NCBI GenBank assembly: GCA_040255675.1
Contig: JBDZVM010000015.1
Location: 25,254 to 89,253, forward strand
Source: JBDZVM01 sp040255675
GTDB lineage: Bacteria; Actinomycetota; Actinomycetes; Acidothermales; Acidothermaceae
Direction: 5' to 3'
Length of the DNA: 64,000 bases
Numbering within the stretch: the first letter of the stretch is position 1; each line of letters starts with the position of its first letter. The notes under the pieces are model-generated. The model saw only the letters and a list, made by a program, of their open reading frames with translations. It had not been told where the DNA came from and made no database searches. The position numbers and the translations under genes were made by a program. Below, one piece after another: positions 52,394 through 60,282 of this stretch.

Positions 52394-53293
52394 AATCGGC
52401 GTCTCGCTGATGACGATGCGCGAACCGTCCTTGGCGGAGTAAACGAAGGTGACCAGCTCGCCCTGGCCGGCCCGATTGACCGTGTAGGGCACGGTGATGT
52501 CGAAGGTGCCGCGCGTGCCGCTGCCTGACGTCGCCATCGCTCGCTGTGTCGCGACGACGCGCCCGTCCCAATCGGTGATCTCGACGTGGAAGACGGCCTC
52601 GAAGGTGTTCGCCGTCCCGACGATTCGCACCGGGCTGTGCACGGTCTGGCCGTACACGGGAGACTCGACAAGAACTTGCGGCGACAGGGTTTCGAAATCG
52701 GCTCGGGTGAGCGGACGGTCGCCGTGCCCGTCGTGTGGCGTCACGAAATGATCGTCCGCCTCGACGCGCACGCCTTGCACGGTCGGGAATTGCGTCGCGG
52801 TGAAAACGATTTGCGCGAGCGCGGCATCGCTCCAAGTCGCGGTCGAGCCGGCGAGTTCGACGGTCGCGACGCCGTGGTCGAGTTCGACCTCGTGAAGTCG
52901 CACGCTCGAGGAAATGTGCGATGACATCCCGCCCGAGCGTTCATCGGTTGTCGGGCCGGCTATGAGCGCCCGCACCGATTCTTCGAGGACGGCCACGCTG
53001 CCGGCCGACCGCGGTACGGCGGCGAGCCGACCGTTCGCCAACGTGGAGTAGAAATACGCCGAGATCGAGTGCGACGCCGTTGTCGCGGTCGGCCGGGGAG
53101 CCGGCGTCACCGCACCTGACGACGGTGTTCTTGACGACGGTGTTCCTGACGAAACTGGGCTGCTGGCGCGTGAATCGGTCGGCGAGCCTGTCTTGCCGCC
53201 CGGCGACGACGACCCGCAGCCCGCGAGAAAGACGCTGGCCATGGCAATGAATACCGCGGCAGTAGGTGCGACTGATCGGCGTAGGTTCATCAT
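52379..53293 (-). CDS. Lipoprotein with GerMN and Gmad2 domains
   Basis: The 304-residue product has a lipoprotein signal (AMASVFLAGCGSSS, lipobox LAGC at about residues 23-26), a Ser/Pro/Thr-rich spacer, and a GerMN domain (about 75-190; TVQGVRVEADD). A Gmad2 immunoglobulin-like domain follows (about 205-300; VLVESPVYGQTVHSPVRIVG). GerMN/Gmad2 lipoproteins are exported to the outer face of the membrane and are linked to cell-wall or spore functions in Firmicutes and to LpqB in actinobacteria; the role here is unknown. The 3' end is triplicated by the 24-bp repeat. A 15-bp repeat lies in the spacer. Confidence 0.88.
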   Translation of the reverse strand: MMNLRRSVAPTAAVFIAMASVFLAGCGSSSPGGKTGSPTDSRASSPVSSGTPSSRTPSSGAVTPAPRPTATTASHSISAYFYSTLANGRLAAVPRSAGSVAVLEESVRALIAGPTTDERSGGMSSHISSSVRLHEVELDHGVATVELAGSTATWSDAALAQIVFTATQFPTVQGVRVEADDHFVTPHDGHGDRPLTRADFETLSPQVLVESPVYGQTVHSPVRIVGTANTFEAVFHVEITDWDGRVVATQRAMATSGSGTRGTFDITVPYTVNRAGQGELVTFVYSAKDGSRIVISETPIHVAR

Positions 53294-53414
53294 GAGTCAC
53301 CTCGATCGAGCGTCGGCTCACGTTTCGCCGACGCGCAACCTTGAGACGCCCGGCAGGCGAGGTCGGTTTGCCCGCGGCTAGCACGATATTTCCGGGCGGG
53401 CCTCTCGCGCCGTC

Positions 53415-53855
53415 TCATCGACGCGTTACGTCGATCTTGCGCTTCACCGTTCGCGCGACCGGCAGCCGCACTTCGAGGATCCCGTCGTTGTACGTCGCCT
53501 TCACTTCGGTCTCGTACGTGCCCGCGGGTAGCGGTATAGATCGCGAGTATTCGCCGTAACGAAACTCGGTACGAAAACCAGACCGGTCACTCTTGGCCAA
53601 CCCGTCTTCGCGGCGGACGTCGATGTGAAGTGCCCCACGCGAAATTGTGACGTCGACGTCTTTTTGCGGATCGATGCCAGGTAATTCTGCCCGGATGACG
53701 AGTTCGTCGCCCGCGAGAAATTCCTCGATGCGAATAACGTCAGCGCTGGCCGGGGCGACGCTCCCGAACACGTCGAGCCCTTGCCAATCGGGAAATGCCG
53801 AGAAGGGCCAAAGGAGGCGAGCGCCCGAACTGGGCTGGCGAATTGTGGTAGCCAT
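53415..53855 (-). CDS. Hsp20-family small heat-shock protein
   Basis: The 146-residue protein has an alpha-crystallin domain: FLAGDELVIRAELPGIDPQKDVDVTI, GALHIDVRREDG, EFRYGEYSRSIPLPAGTY and the conserved NDGILEVRLPV. It is an ATP-independent holdase chaperone of the HspX/Acr group. The ATG is at 53855. Together with the two Acg-type genes it resembles the hypoxia/dormancy set of mycobacteria, where Acr and Acg are coregulated. It is divergent from the STAS gene across a 428-base space. Confidence 0.92.
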   Translation of the reverse strand: MATTIRQPSSGARLLWPFSAFPDWQGLDVFGSVAPASADVIRIEEFLAGDELVIRAELPGIDPQKDVDVTISRGALHIDVRREDGLAKSDRSGFRTEFRYGEYSRSIPLPAGTYETEVKATYNDGILEVRLPVARTVKRKIDVTRR

Positions 53856-54283
53856 CGTGAATCACTTCTTCCGCGGCGAGTCGACTGCGATATCACCCGG
53901 CGCGCCGAACCGACCTCCGACCGATTCGCTCGCGGCCGGGCACTTTCAGGGTGCGGCGAGGGCGCCTGGGATCGCAGTGCCGAACGTCCTACCGCGCATG
54001 GCGTTTGGGCACGACGTCGACTCGTCAGCGAGAGCGGCGACGTGCGAGCGGATCGCATGCAAGCATCGATCTTCGCGTAGCGACATGAGGTCGGACATCA
54101 CGCTCGTACGGTCTCGCACTTACCAGGCCGTTCCGCCCTAGCAGCGGGATATTTAGGGGAATTCGGCGGCTTGCCCGGACAAGGACCTAGGTCGATACAG
54201 AAGTGGCATAAGCCCCAGGCAATGGGCTGGCACATTCGGGTTTTCTTGGACAGCCGATCCACGTCACGTTCCGCGGTGATCAT
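53856..54283. other. Non-coding region between Hsp20 and STAS genes
   Basis: The 428 bases between two divergent stress genes hold no credible reading frame. A 10-bp palindrome GACCTAGGTC lies at 54184-54193, about 90 bases before the STAS start. No HspR inverted repeat (CTTGAGT-N7-ACTCAAG) and no clear DosR box was found. Both promoters must lie here. Confidence 0.6.
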
Positions 54284-54793
54284 ATGCAGAAGTTCAACAG
54301 CTCGCGCCCGGACGCGACAGAGTTAGATTTGGCCGTCACCTCGACGATGGCGGACGGCGCAAACGCCGTCGTCGAGATCCGTGGCGCGGTGCGGCGGTCG
54401 ACCACGGGGGTGTTGGCCGCCTACCTGAGCGCTTCCTCAGCGTTCACCGCCACGTCAGTGGTGATCGACCTGTCTGGCGTCGCGACGCCGAACCACTGGT
54501 TGCTGAGCGCCCTCGCGAAGACCCAAGCGGTCTTGCACGCGCGAAGGGCGTCGATGCGCCTAGTGGTGGGGGACGACCGGATGTTCGAGTTGTTGCACAC
54601 TTCTGGCCTTCACCGGATGGCGCCAATCTTCTTGACCCGTCGTTTCGACGATCGGGTCACCGCAAGAAGTGGCGCTCATCGTGGGCGTGCCGAGGATCGG
54701 CAGCGTGTCGTCGATCTGGCGACGGCCGGGCAGGCGCGGGGGCGGGTGAACGTCGTCCTGCATCGGCCGCGCCGGTTCGCGGCATCGGTTTAG
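54284..54793 (+). CDS. STAS-domain protein (anti-sigma factor antagonist-like)
   Basis: The 169-residue product has a STAS domain at about residues 20-120: strands AVVEIRGAVR and SVVIDLSGVATPNHWLLSAL, then LVVGDDRMFELLHTSGL. In typical antagonists a Ser or Thr after the DLSG strand is phosphorylated; here the sequence is ATPNHW, so the usual phospho-acceptor is not obvious. The last 45 residues are Arg-rich and unlike the family, possibly a read-on after an old frameshift. No anti-sigma kinase or sigma gene is next to it. A strong terminator follows. Confidence 0.7.
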   Translation: MQKFNSSRPDATELDLAVTSTMADGANAVVEIRGAVRRSTTGVLAAYLSASSAFTATSVVIDLSGVATPNHWLLSALAKTQAVLHARRASMRLVVGDDRMFELLHTSGLHRMAPIFLTRRFDDRVTARSGAHRGRAEDRQRVVDLATAGQARGRVNVVLHRPRRFAASV

Positions 54794-54817
54794 GGGGATC
54801 GAAGGGGGATGGGGGAT

Positions 54818-54857
54818 GCGGGCGCTGCGCCGTGGCACCGTGCAGCGCCCGCTTTTT
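54818..54857 (+). terminator. Rho-independent terminator of the STAS gene
   Basis: GCGGGCGCTGC (54818-54828) pairs perfectly with GCAGCGCCCGC (54842-54852) around a 13-base loop and is followed by TTTTT. It is the clearest intrinsic terminator in the window. Confidence 0.9.
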
Positions 54858-54889
54858 CGTCGTCCGACAAGGTCGATTCGCTGCCGAAT

Positions 54890-56020
54890 CTATTCGCTTT
54901 CGGTCTGCAACCGCGCCGACCAACGCTGCTCGATCTTCGCGAACCGCCAAAACGCGAGCGCGCCGATCCAGGTAACGACGAACAGGCCGACGATGAAGAA
55001 CCCGACGTTGTTGAGGTCGAGGTTGCCGATCCAGGCCAGCGGACCCGACTCGATCGACAGTTTGTCGGTGAGGATCGACACGAGTTCGACGGTGCCGATG
55101 ATAAGCGCGACCGCCACCGACAGCGCGGTAATGGTGATGTTGTAGTAGACCTTGCGCACCGGCTTGGAAAAGGCCCAGCCGTAGGCAAAATTCATGAAAC
55201 AACCGTCGATCGAGTCGAGCAAACTCATACCGGCGGCGAAGAGCACCGGCAAGGTCAAGATGGCGTACCACGGCAGGTTGAACGCCGCGGCGCCGCCCGC
55301 GATCACCAGTAAACCGACTTCTGTAGCGGTGTCGAAGCCGAGCCCGAACAAGACACCGACCGGGTAGATCTGCCACGGCTTACGAATCGACTTGGTGAGA
55401 CCGCCGAGAAACCGGTTCATGAAGCCGCGATTGTTCAATTGCTCTTCGAGCTTGGCTTCGTCGAACCGGCCGTGGCGCATGTCGCGGAACACACGGAGAA
55501 TGCCCGCGAGGATCACCAGGTTCAAAATGCCGATGATGTAAAGAAAACTGCCGGACACGGCGGTGCCGATCAGACCGGTGACGGTGTGCAGCGAGCTGTT
55601 GTCGTCGCGCACCTCTCCCGCGATCGACCGAATGCCGAGCGCGAGCAAGACGCACAGCCCGAACACGATCGTGGAGTGGCCGAGCGAGAACCAAAACCCG
55701 ATGGAGACCGGGCGCTTGCCGTCGGCCATCAGCTTTCGCGTCGTGTTGTCGATCGCGGCGATATGGTCGGCGTCGAAGGCGTGGCGCATACCGAGTGTGT
55801 AGGCGGTGACACCGAGGCCGATGCCGAACACCTGGTGAGCTCCGACTTCGTAATGGCGCGGCGCGACGATCGCGGCGAGGGTGAACCAGCCGACGACGTG
55901 CAACACGATGACGGTGAGCGAGACGCCAGCGATCGCCGCCCATTCGCCCGGCGTGAGCGACCTTCGGATACGCGCGAGCCGACCCGCGGTGTCGGGTGGC
56001 GCGGGCGCGATCGCGGTCAT
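54890..56020 (-). CDS. NiCoT-family nickel/cobalt transporter
   Basis: The 376-residue membrane protein has eight predicted helices and the NiCoT signature HX4DH in MRHAFDADHIAAIDNTTRKL. The further motifs LGHSTIVFGLCVL, GLGFDTATEVGLL and GMSLLDSIDGCFM are also present, as in HoxN/NixA/HupN. It imports Ni2+ or Co2+ with high affinity for nickel enzymes or cobalamin. The ATG at 56020 is preceded by GGGAGG. A Nur-like box lies about 50-70 bases upstream, so nickel is the more likely cargo. Confidence 0.93.
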   Translation of the reverse strand: MTAIAPAPPDTAGRLARIRRSLTPGEWAAIAGVSLTVIVLHVVGWFTLAAIVAPRHYEVGAHQVFGIGLGVTAYTLGMRHAFDADHIAAIDNTTRKLMADGKRPVSIGFWFSLGHSTIVFGLCVLLALGIRSIAGEVRDDNSSLHTVTGLIGTAVSGSFLYIIGILNLVILAGILRVFRDMRHGRFDEAKLEEQLNNRGFMNRFLGGLTKSIRKPWQIYPVGVLFGLGFDTATEVGLLVIAGGAAAFNLPWYAILTLPVLFAAGMSLLDSIDGCFMNFAYGWAFSKPVRKVYYNITITALSVAVALIIGTVELVSILTDKLSIESGPLAWIGNLDLNNVGFFIVGLFVVTWIGALAFWRFAKIEQRWSARLQTESE

Positions 56021-56071
56021 GAGTCCTCCCAGCACGTCAGCCGCATTACCCTAACCGCCCACGATTCGTAG

Positions 56072-56088
56072 TTGCAAGTGATATGCAA
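56072..56088. promoter_or_regulatory. Nur-like box upstream of the NiCoT gene
   Basis: TTGCAAGTGATATGCAA fits the nickel-uptake regulator box tTGCaa-N5-ttGCAA of Streptomyces with one mismatch and sits in a 6-bp dyad (GTTGCA/TGCAAC). It lies 52-68 bases upstream of the transporter start. Confidence 0.7.
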
Positions 56089-56229
56089 CAAGGTCGCGGC
56101 TCATCAGAACGGCGATGGCACCGGACGGCGCTGTCACCCCGCGGCGGCAAGCCTCGGCGATCACCACGCTCCTCTTGCCGGTCGATCGCGCCCGCGCGAC
56201 ACCGGATCACGCGACGTAGGGTTGGTGTC

Positions 56230-57276
56230 GTGTCCACGTCGAATCCCCCACAAGGCAAACGGTTACGGCACGGAGCATTCGCGTGGGCGGGTGCCTTCAC
56301 CGGCTTCTATCCGGCGACGGCGGCAGACCTGACGGACTTCGGGCCGGTCACCAGCTTTCTGTACGCCGCGCGCAGCGTCATCCTGGTGATTTCGGCCCAG
56401 GCAGGCCTGATCGCCGGCCTGCTCGCCACCACCGACCGGCGTTTCGAGACAGCGCCCTTCATCCTCATGCTGATCGCGTTCGTCGTACTGCACGCGATCA
56501 GCAACTTGTCGAACGACTACTTCGGTTACCGGCGCGGGCACGACACCGCCGACTCGCCGCGGCGGCGCTACACCTTGCATCCGGTGGCCAGCGGCGCGTT
56601 CACCATGCGTTTTCTCGCTACCGGCCTCGGTGTGCTCATCGCGATCGCGGCGGTGATCGGTGTCTACTTCGTCGTGTTGCGCGGCTGGGGCGCCGTCTGG
56701 CTCGCCGTCGCCGGCGCCGCCTTGCTATGGGCCTACGACGCCGCGCCGCGAGCCTTGAAAGAACTCGGCCTCGGCGAATTTGCCGCTTTCGTCGTGTGGG
56801 GCCCGCTGATGATCGGCGGGGGCTACTACGTCATCACCGGCACGTGGTCAGGCATGGCTTTCCTCGCGTCGGTGCCGTACGGCCTCGGCGTCGCGTCGAT
56901 CCTGATCGGCAAGCACATCGACCAGCGCGCGTTCGATGCTGACCATGGGCAAAAGACGTTGCCGGTGCTGCTCGGCGCGATCGCCACCCGGCGGCTGACC
57001 ATCGGCATCGTCGTCGCGATGTACGCCGCCGTCGCGGCGGCGATCGGTGCCGGCGCCTTGAGTATCGCCGTAGCGGTCGTGCTTGTCGCCGCGCCGCGCG
57101 CCCTGCACGCCGTGCGAGTGCTCGCGCGGCCCACGCCGTCCGGGCCGCCGCCGGGGTACGTCGGCTGGCCGCTGTGGTTCCACCGCGTCTGCCTCGTGCA
57201 CAACCGCGCCTACGGCTGGCTCTTCATAGCCGGTCTGGCGGTCGGCGCGATCTGGCCCGCCACGGTCATCGGCTAG
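56230..57276 (+). CDS. UbiA-family prenyltransferase (MenA-like)
   Basis: The 348-residue protein has about nine membrane segments and the aspartate-rich motif NDYFGYRRGHDTAD at about residues 95-108. The second motif lies near DQRAFDADHGQKTLPVLLG. UbiA enzymes attach a prenyl chain to an aromatic ring; MenA makes demethylmenaquinone. Assignment to MenA is only probable because other UbiA types share the layout. A -10-like TAGGGT lies seven bases before the GTG at 56230 (possible leaderless mRNA). It is divergent from the NiCoT gene and convergent with the TrpB-like gene. Confidence 0.8.
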   Translation: MSTSNPPQGKRLRHGAFAWAGAFTGFYPATAADLTDFGPVTSFLYAARSVILVISAQAGLIAGLLATTDRRFETAPFILMLIAFVVLHAISNLSNDYFGYRRGHDTADSPRRRYTLHPVASGAFTMRFLATGLGVLIAIAAVIGVYFVVLRGWGAVWLAVAGAALLWAYDAAPRALKELGLGEFAAFVVWGPLMIGGGYYVITGTWSGMAFLASVPYGLGVASILIGKHIDQRAFDADHGQKTLPVLLGAIATRRLTIGIVVAMYAAVAAAIGAGALSIAVAVVLVAAPRALHAVRVLARPTPSGPPPGYVGWPLWFHRVCLVHNRAYGWLFIAGLAVGAIWPATVIG

Positions 57277-57288
57277 CCGCCACTCCCT

Positions 57289-57316
57289 GCGTCCTCCGCG
57301 TCCTCCGCGTCCCGCG
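57289..57316 (+). repeat. Three 9-bp repeats after the UbiA stop
   Basis: GCGTCCTCC is present twice in tandem and a third time as GCGTCCCGC, starting about 13 bases after the stop codon. Confidence 0.6.
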
Positions 57317-57325
57317 CATGCCCTG

Positions 57326-57379
57326 CGTGATCACGAAGACTTTTTGGCACCTACGGGGGTACTAGTCTTCGCGATCACG
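57326..57379. repeat. Long inverted repeat, possible bidirectional terminator
   Basis: CGTGATCACGAAGACT (57326-57341) and AGTCTTCGCGATCACG (57364-57379) match at 15 of 16 positions with a 22-base loop. It lies between convergent UbiA and TrpB-like genes, so it can end both transcripts. A related element sits on the other side of the TrpB-like gene. Confidence 0.7.
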
Positions 57380-57414
57380 CGAGTTTCCGCGGCAGGCCTC
57401 AGCGCTCGCGCGCG

Positions 57415-58806
57415 TCAGCTTTGCGGGTCGAGCGCCGGCAATTTGGTCAACGCCTCGGCGACCGCCGCGTTGTCGGCGTCCGACCACTCACGATCGTGCA
57501 GCGACCCGTGCAGGTAGGCGTCGTACGCGGGCAGGTCAAGGTGACCGTGGCCGCACAATGCCGTCAGGATCACCTTTTCTTCGCCGGATTCCTTGCAACG
57601 CAAGGCTTCTTCGATCGCGGCAGCCAGCGCGTGCGTAGGTTCGGGCGCCGGCACGATGCCCTCCGTGCGAGCGAACAGCACGCCCGCCGCGAAGCACTCG
57701 GTCTGCGACTTGGCGACCGCCTCGAGGTGGCCGGTCTCGTAAAGGTGGCTGATCAGCGGGCTCATGCCGTGGTAACGCAACCCGCCCGCGTGAATCGGGT
57801 CGGGCACGAAGTCGTGGCCGAGCGTGTGCATCTTCAACAGCGGCGTGAGCCCGGCCGTGTCGCCGAAGTCGTAGGCGTAGGTGCCCTTCGTCAGCGACGG
57901 GCACGCGGCGGGCTCGACGGCCCGCACGATCGGGTTCATGCGGCCAGCCCATTTTTCGCGCAGGAACGGGAAAGACAGGCCGCCGAAGTTCGAGCCACCA
58001 CCCGTACAACCGACCAAGACATCAGGCTTCTCGCCAATCTTGGCGAGCTGCAACAATGCCTCTTCACCGATGATCGTCTGGTGCAGCAGCACGTGGTTGA
58101 GCACGCTACCGAGCGCGTAGTGCGTGTCGGCATTCTGCGCCGCGACCTCGACCGCCTCGCTGATCGCGATACCGAGCGACCCCGTGGAATGCGGGTCTTT
58201 CTCGAGAATCGCGCGCCCAGCGGCGGTGAGGTCGGACGGGCTCGGGTGGATCGTGCCGCCGAACGTCTCGATCATCATGCGGCGGTACGGCTTTTGGTCG
58301 TACGAGGCGCGCACTTGCCAGACTTCGCAGTCGAGCCCGTACTGGGCGCACGCGAACGCCAGCGCGGTGCCCCACTGACCGGCACCGGTTTCGGTTGTCA
58401 GCCGCCGGATGCCGGCCTTTTGGTTGTAGTACGCCTGCGGCACCGCGGTGTTCGGTTTGTGAGAGCCGGCAGGCGAGACACCTTCGTATTTGTAGTAAAT
58501 GCGGGCAGGTGTGCCGAGTTGCTTTTCGAGCCGATGCGCACGATAGAGCGGGCTCGGCCTCCACAGCCGATAGACGTCAAGCACTTCACCTGGGATCTCG
58601 ATGTACTGGTCGGTGCTGACCTCCTGCGCGATGAGATCGATCGGGAAGAGCGCGGCGAGGTCGTCGGGCCCGGCGGGCTGCCCGGTGCCCGGGTGCAACA
58701 CCGGCGGTGGCGGGGTCGGCAGATCGTGCAGCACGTTGTACCACCGAGTGGGCATCTCCCTCTCGTCGAGCAAAATCTTGTGCTGCTTAGCGGCGCTGTC
58801 GCTCAC
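57415..58806 (-). CDS. trpB: TrpB-like (TrpB2-type) PLP-dependent synthase
   Basis: The 463-residue protein has the PLP lysine in YYKYEGVSPAGSHKPNTAVPQAYY (SHKPN), the phosphate loop CTGGGSNFGG and a C-terminal GHGHLDLPAYDAYLHG. The length (463) and the SHKPN motif point to TrpB2 rather than the classical TrpB1, which needs TrpA. It condenses an indole with serine to make tryptophan; TrpB2 proteins often act alone on free indole. The GTG at 58806 has GGGAGC upstream. No trpA or other trp gene is in the window. Related inverted-repeat elements flank it. Confidence 0.88.
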   Translation of the reverse strand: MSDSAAKQHKILLDEREMPTRWYNVLHDLPTPPPPVLHPGTGQPAGPDDLAALFPIDLIAQEVSTDQYIEIPGEVLDVYRLWRPSPLYRAHRLEKQLGTPARIYYKYEGVSPAGSHKPNTAVPQAYYNQKAGIRRLTTETGAGQWGTALAFACAQYGLDCEVWQVRASYDQKPYRRMMIETFGGTIHPSPSDLTAAGRAILEKDPHSTGSLGIAISEAVEVAAQNADTHYALGSVLNHVLLHQTIIGEEALLQLAKIGEKPDVLVGCTGGGSNFGGLSFPFLREKWAGRMNPIVRAVEPAACPSLTKGTYAYDFGDTAGLTPLLKMHTLGHDFVPDPIHAGGLRYHGMSPLISHLYETGHLEAVAKSQTECFAAGVLFARTEGIVPAPEPTHALAAAIEEALRCKESGEEKVILTALCGHGHLDLPAYDAYLHGSLHDREWSDADNAAVAEALTKLPALDPQS

Positions 58807-58854
58807 AGGTGCTCCCGTCAACCGAAATCGTTGCGGTAAGCCTAGAGGCCCTCT

Positions 58855-58910
58855 CGCCGTCGCGAAGACTTTTCGACACCGATGTGAGCAAAAGTGCGCA
58901 CGATCACTGA
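58855..58910. repeat. Copy of the intergenic inverted-repeat element
   Basis: GTCGCGAAGACTTTTCGACACC (in two parts) continues to GAGCAAAAGTGCGCACGATCAC, matching the core CGAAGACTTTT and the CGATCAC end of the element at 57326-57379. It lies just upstream of the TrpB-like gene and just past the end of the CoA transferase gene. Confidence 0.5.
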
Positions 58911-60277
58911 ACCCACCCCGCCTGTGCGCGGCCGTATCGAGGCGGAAGTCGCGGCCAGCTGAGCGGTCGATCATCGAGGCGCCCAGCCGGAGAAATGCCG
59001 CTCCACCCGTTACCCAGTGATGTCCGGTAGTCGGCGACCTCCTCTTGCGGCGCCGGGATATTCGTCGTCGCGGGCGACTGAATTCCTTGACGTAGCAGCC
59101 ATTGCGCGGTCGCGGAAAGACAAAGATCGGCGTGCGTTGCCTCCCCCGTTCGGCATCGACGCGCAAGCGCTGCCAATGCCGCCGCGGCAATGAGATATCC
59201 GGTCGCGTGGTCGAGCAGTTGGAACGGCAGTGCGCCGGGCTGGGCGCCGTCCGAGCTGGTAACCCACCCGATGCCCGACGCGACCTGCACGAGGCTGTCG
59301 AAGCCGCGGCGCTGCCCCCACGCACCCGTCGTTCCCCACGCCGACAACGTGACCACGCTCACACCCGGATGCCGCTCGGCGACCTGATCGGGGTCGAGAC
59401 CGAAGCGGCGCAAGGCTCCAGGCCGATATCCTGTGACGAGCACATCGGCCGCTGCTAGCAACTCGTGCGCGCGCTCGTTTTCTTTTGCCAAGTCGAGGGT
59501 CGCGCTGGCCTTTCCGATGACGCCGTCGATCGCTTGCAACGGCAACTCCGGACGCCGCGGATTGTCGAGCCGCAGTACGTCAGCACCGAGCGCGGCCAGC
59601 ATGCGCGTGCCGGTCGGCCCGGCAATCACCCTCGTAAGGTCGAGAACGCGAATACCGGACGCCGGTAGCGGGCCAGGCGTCGCGAGGTTGTGCGGCGCCG
59701 TCGTCATCGTCTCGTTGATTACGAGTGGACGACGCGCCGCTTCGGTGCCGGCTTCGCTTTTTTGCCACTGCTCGGGAGTGCGAGCCGCAACGGCTAAAGC
59801 GCCTGCCGCGTAGGCGTTTTCTTCGATTTGCGGCGCCGAAAGTTCGGCGAACGCTGCGGAAAGTTGGGGTGCGACCGCGGCATCGTCGTCGTCCGGAATA
59901 TCGAACGACGCCAGCAAAGCCTTGCGATGCCAGGGATAATTCGCATGCGTGCGCACCCATCCGTCGGCGGCGCGCCAAAACCGAGAAAGCGGAGCGAATC
60001 CTTCGATTCCGTGTCCGTCGGCAGAACGCAGCCATTTCTCGCTGCGCATCACCGCCGCGACGTGCGCCCGATCGAGCGACACCCGCGGGCGGTGACCGCT
60101 TCGTGCCTGAGCCAGATCGGCCGCCGCGACAAGACATGCCGCGACCGACGCGACAGCGCATTTCTCGACGGCGAGCGTCGACGACAACGACCCGGGCCAC
60201 TCTCCTGTCAACGTCACATCGTGAGACACGTCGATGGCGAGATTCGACAAGACATCGTCGAGCAGCGGAATGCTCAT
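58904..60277 (-). CDS. CaiB/BaiF family III CoA transferase
   Basis: The 457-residue protein has the family III core (about residues 190-440): IRVLDLTRVIAGPTGTRMLAALGADVLRLD, followed by LVTGYRPGALRRFGLDP and AWGTTGAWGQRRGFDSLVQ, with LLDHATGYLIAAAALAAL. The first 180 residues form a separate region that resembles a shortened second half of the same family. The usual catalytic Asp may be the one in RGFDSLVQ, but this is uncertain. The ATG at 60277 lies five bases after the XRE regulator stop, so the two are probably cotranscribed. The acid substrate is unknown. Confidence 0.78.
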   Translation of the reverse strand: MSIPLLDDVLSNLAIDVSHDVTLTGEWPGSLSSTLAVEKCAVASVAACLVAAADLAQARSGHRPRVSLDRAHVAAVMRSEKWLRSADGHGIEGFAPLSRFWRAADGWVRTHANYPWHRKALLASFDIPDDDDAAVAPQLSAAFAELSAPQIEENAYAAGALAVAARTPEQWQKSEAGTEAARRPLVINETMTTAPHNLATPGPLPASGIRVLDLTRVIAGPTGTRMLAALGADVLRLDNPRRPELPLQAIDGVIGKASATLDLAKENERAHELLAAADVLVTGYRPGALRRFGLDPDQVAERHPGVSVVTLSAWGTTGAWGQRRGFDSLVQVASGIGWVTSSDGAQPGALPFQLLDHATGYLIAAAALAALARRCRTGEATHADLCLSATAQWLLRQGIQSPATTNIPAPQEEVADYRTSLGNGWSGISPAGRLDDRPLSWPRLPPRYGRAQAGWVQ

Positions 60278-60282
60278 GGCGG

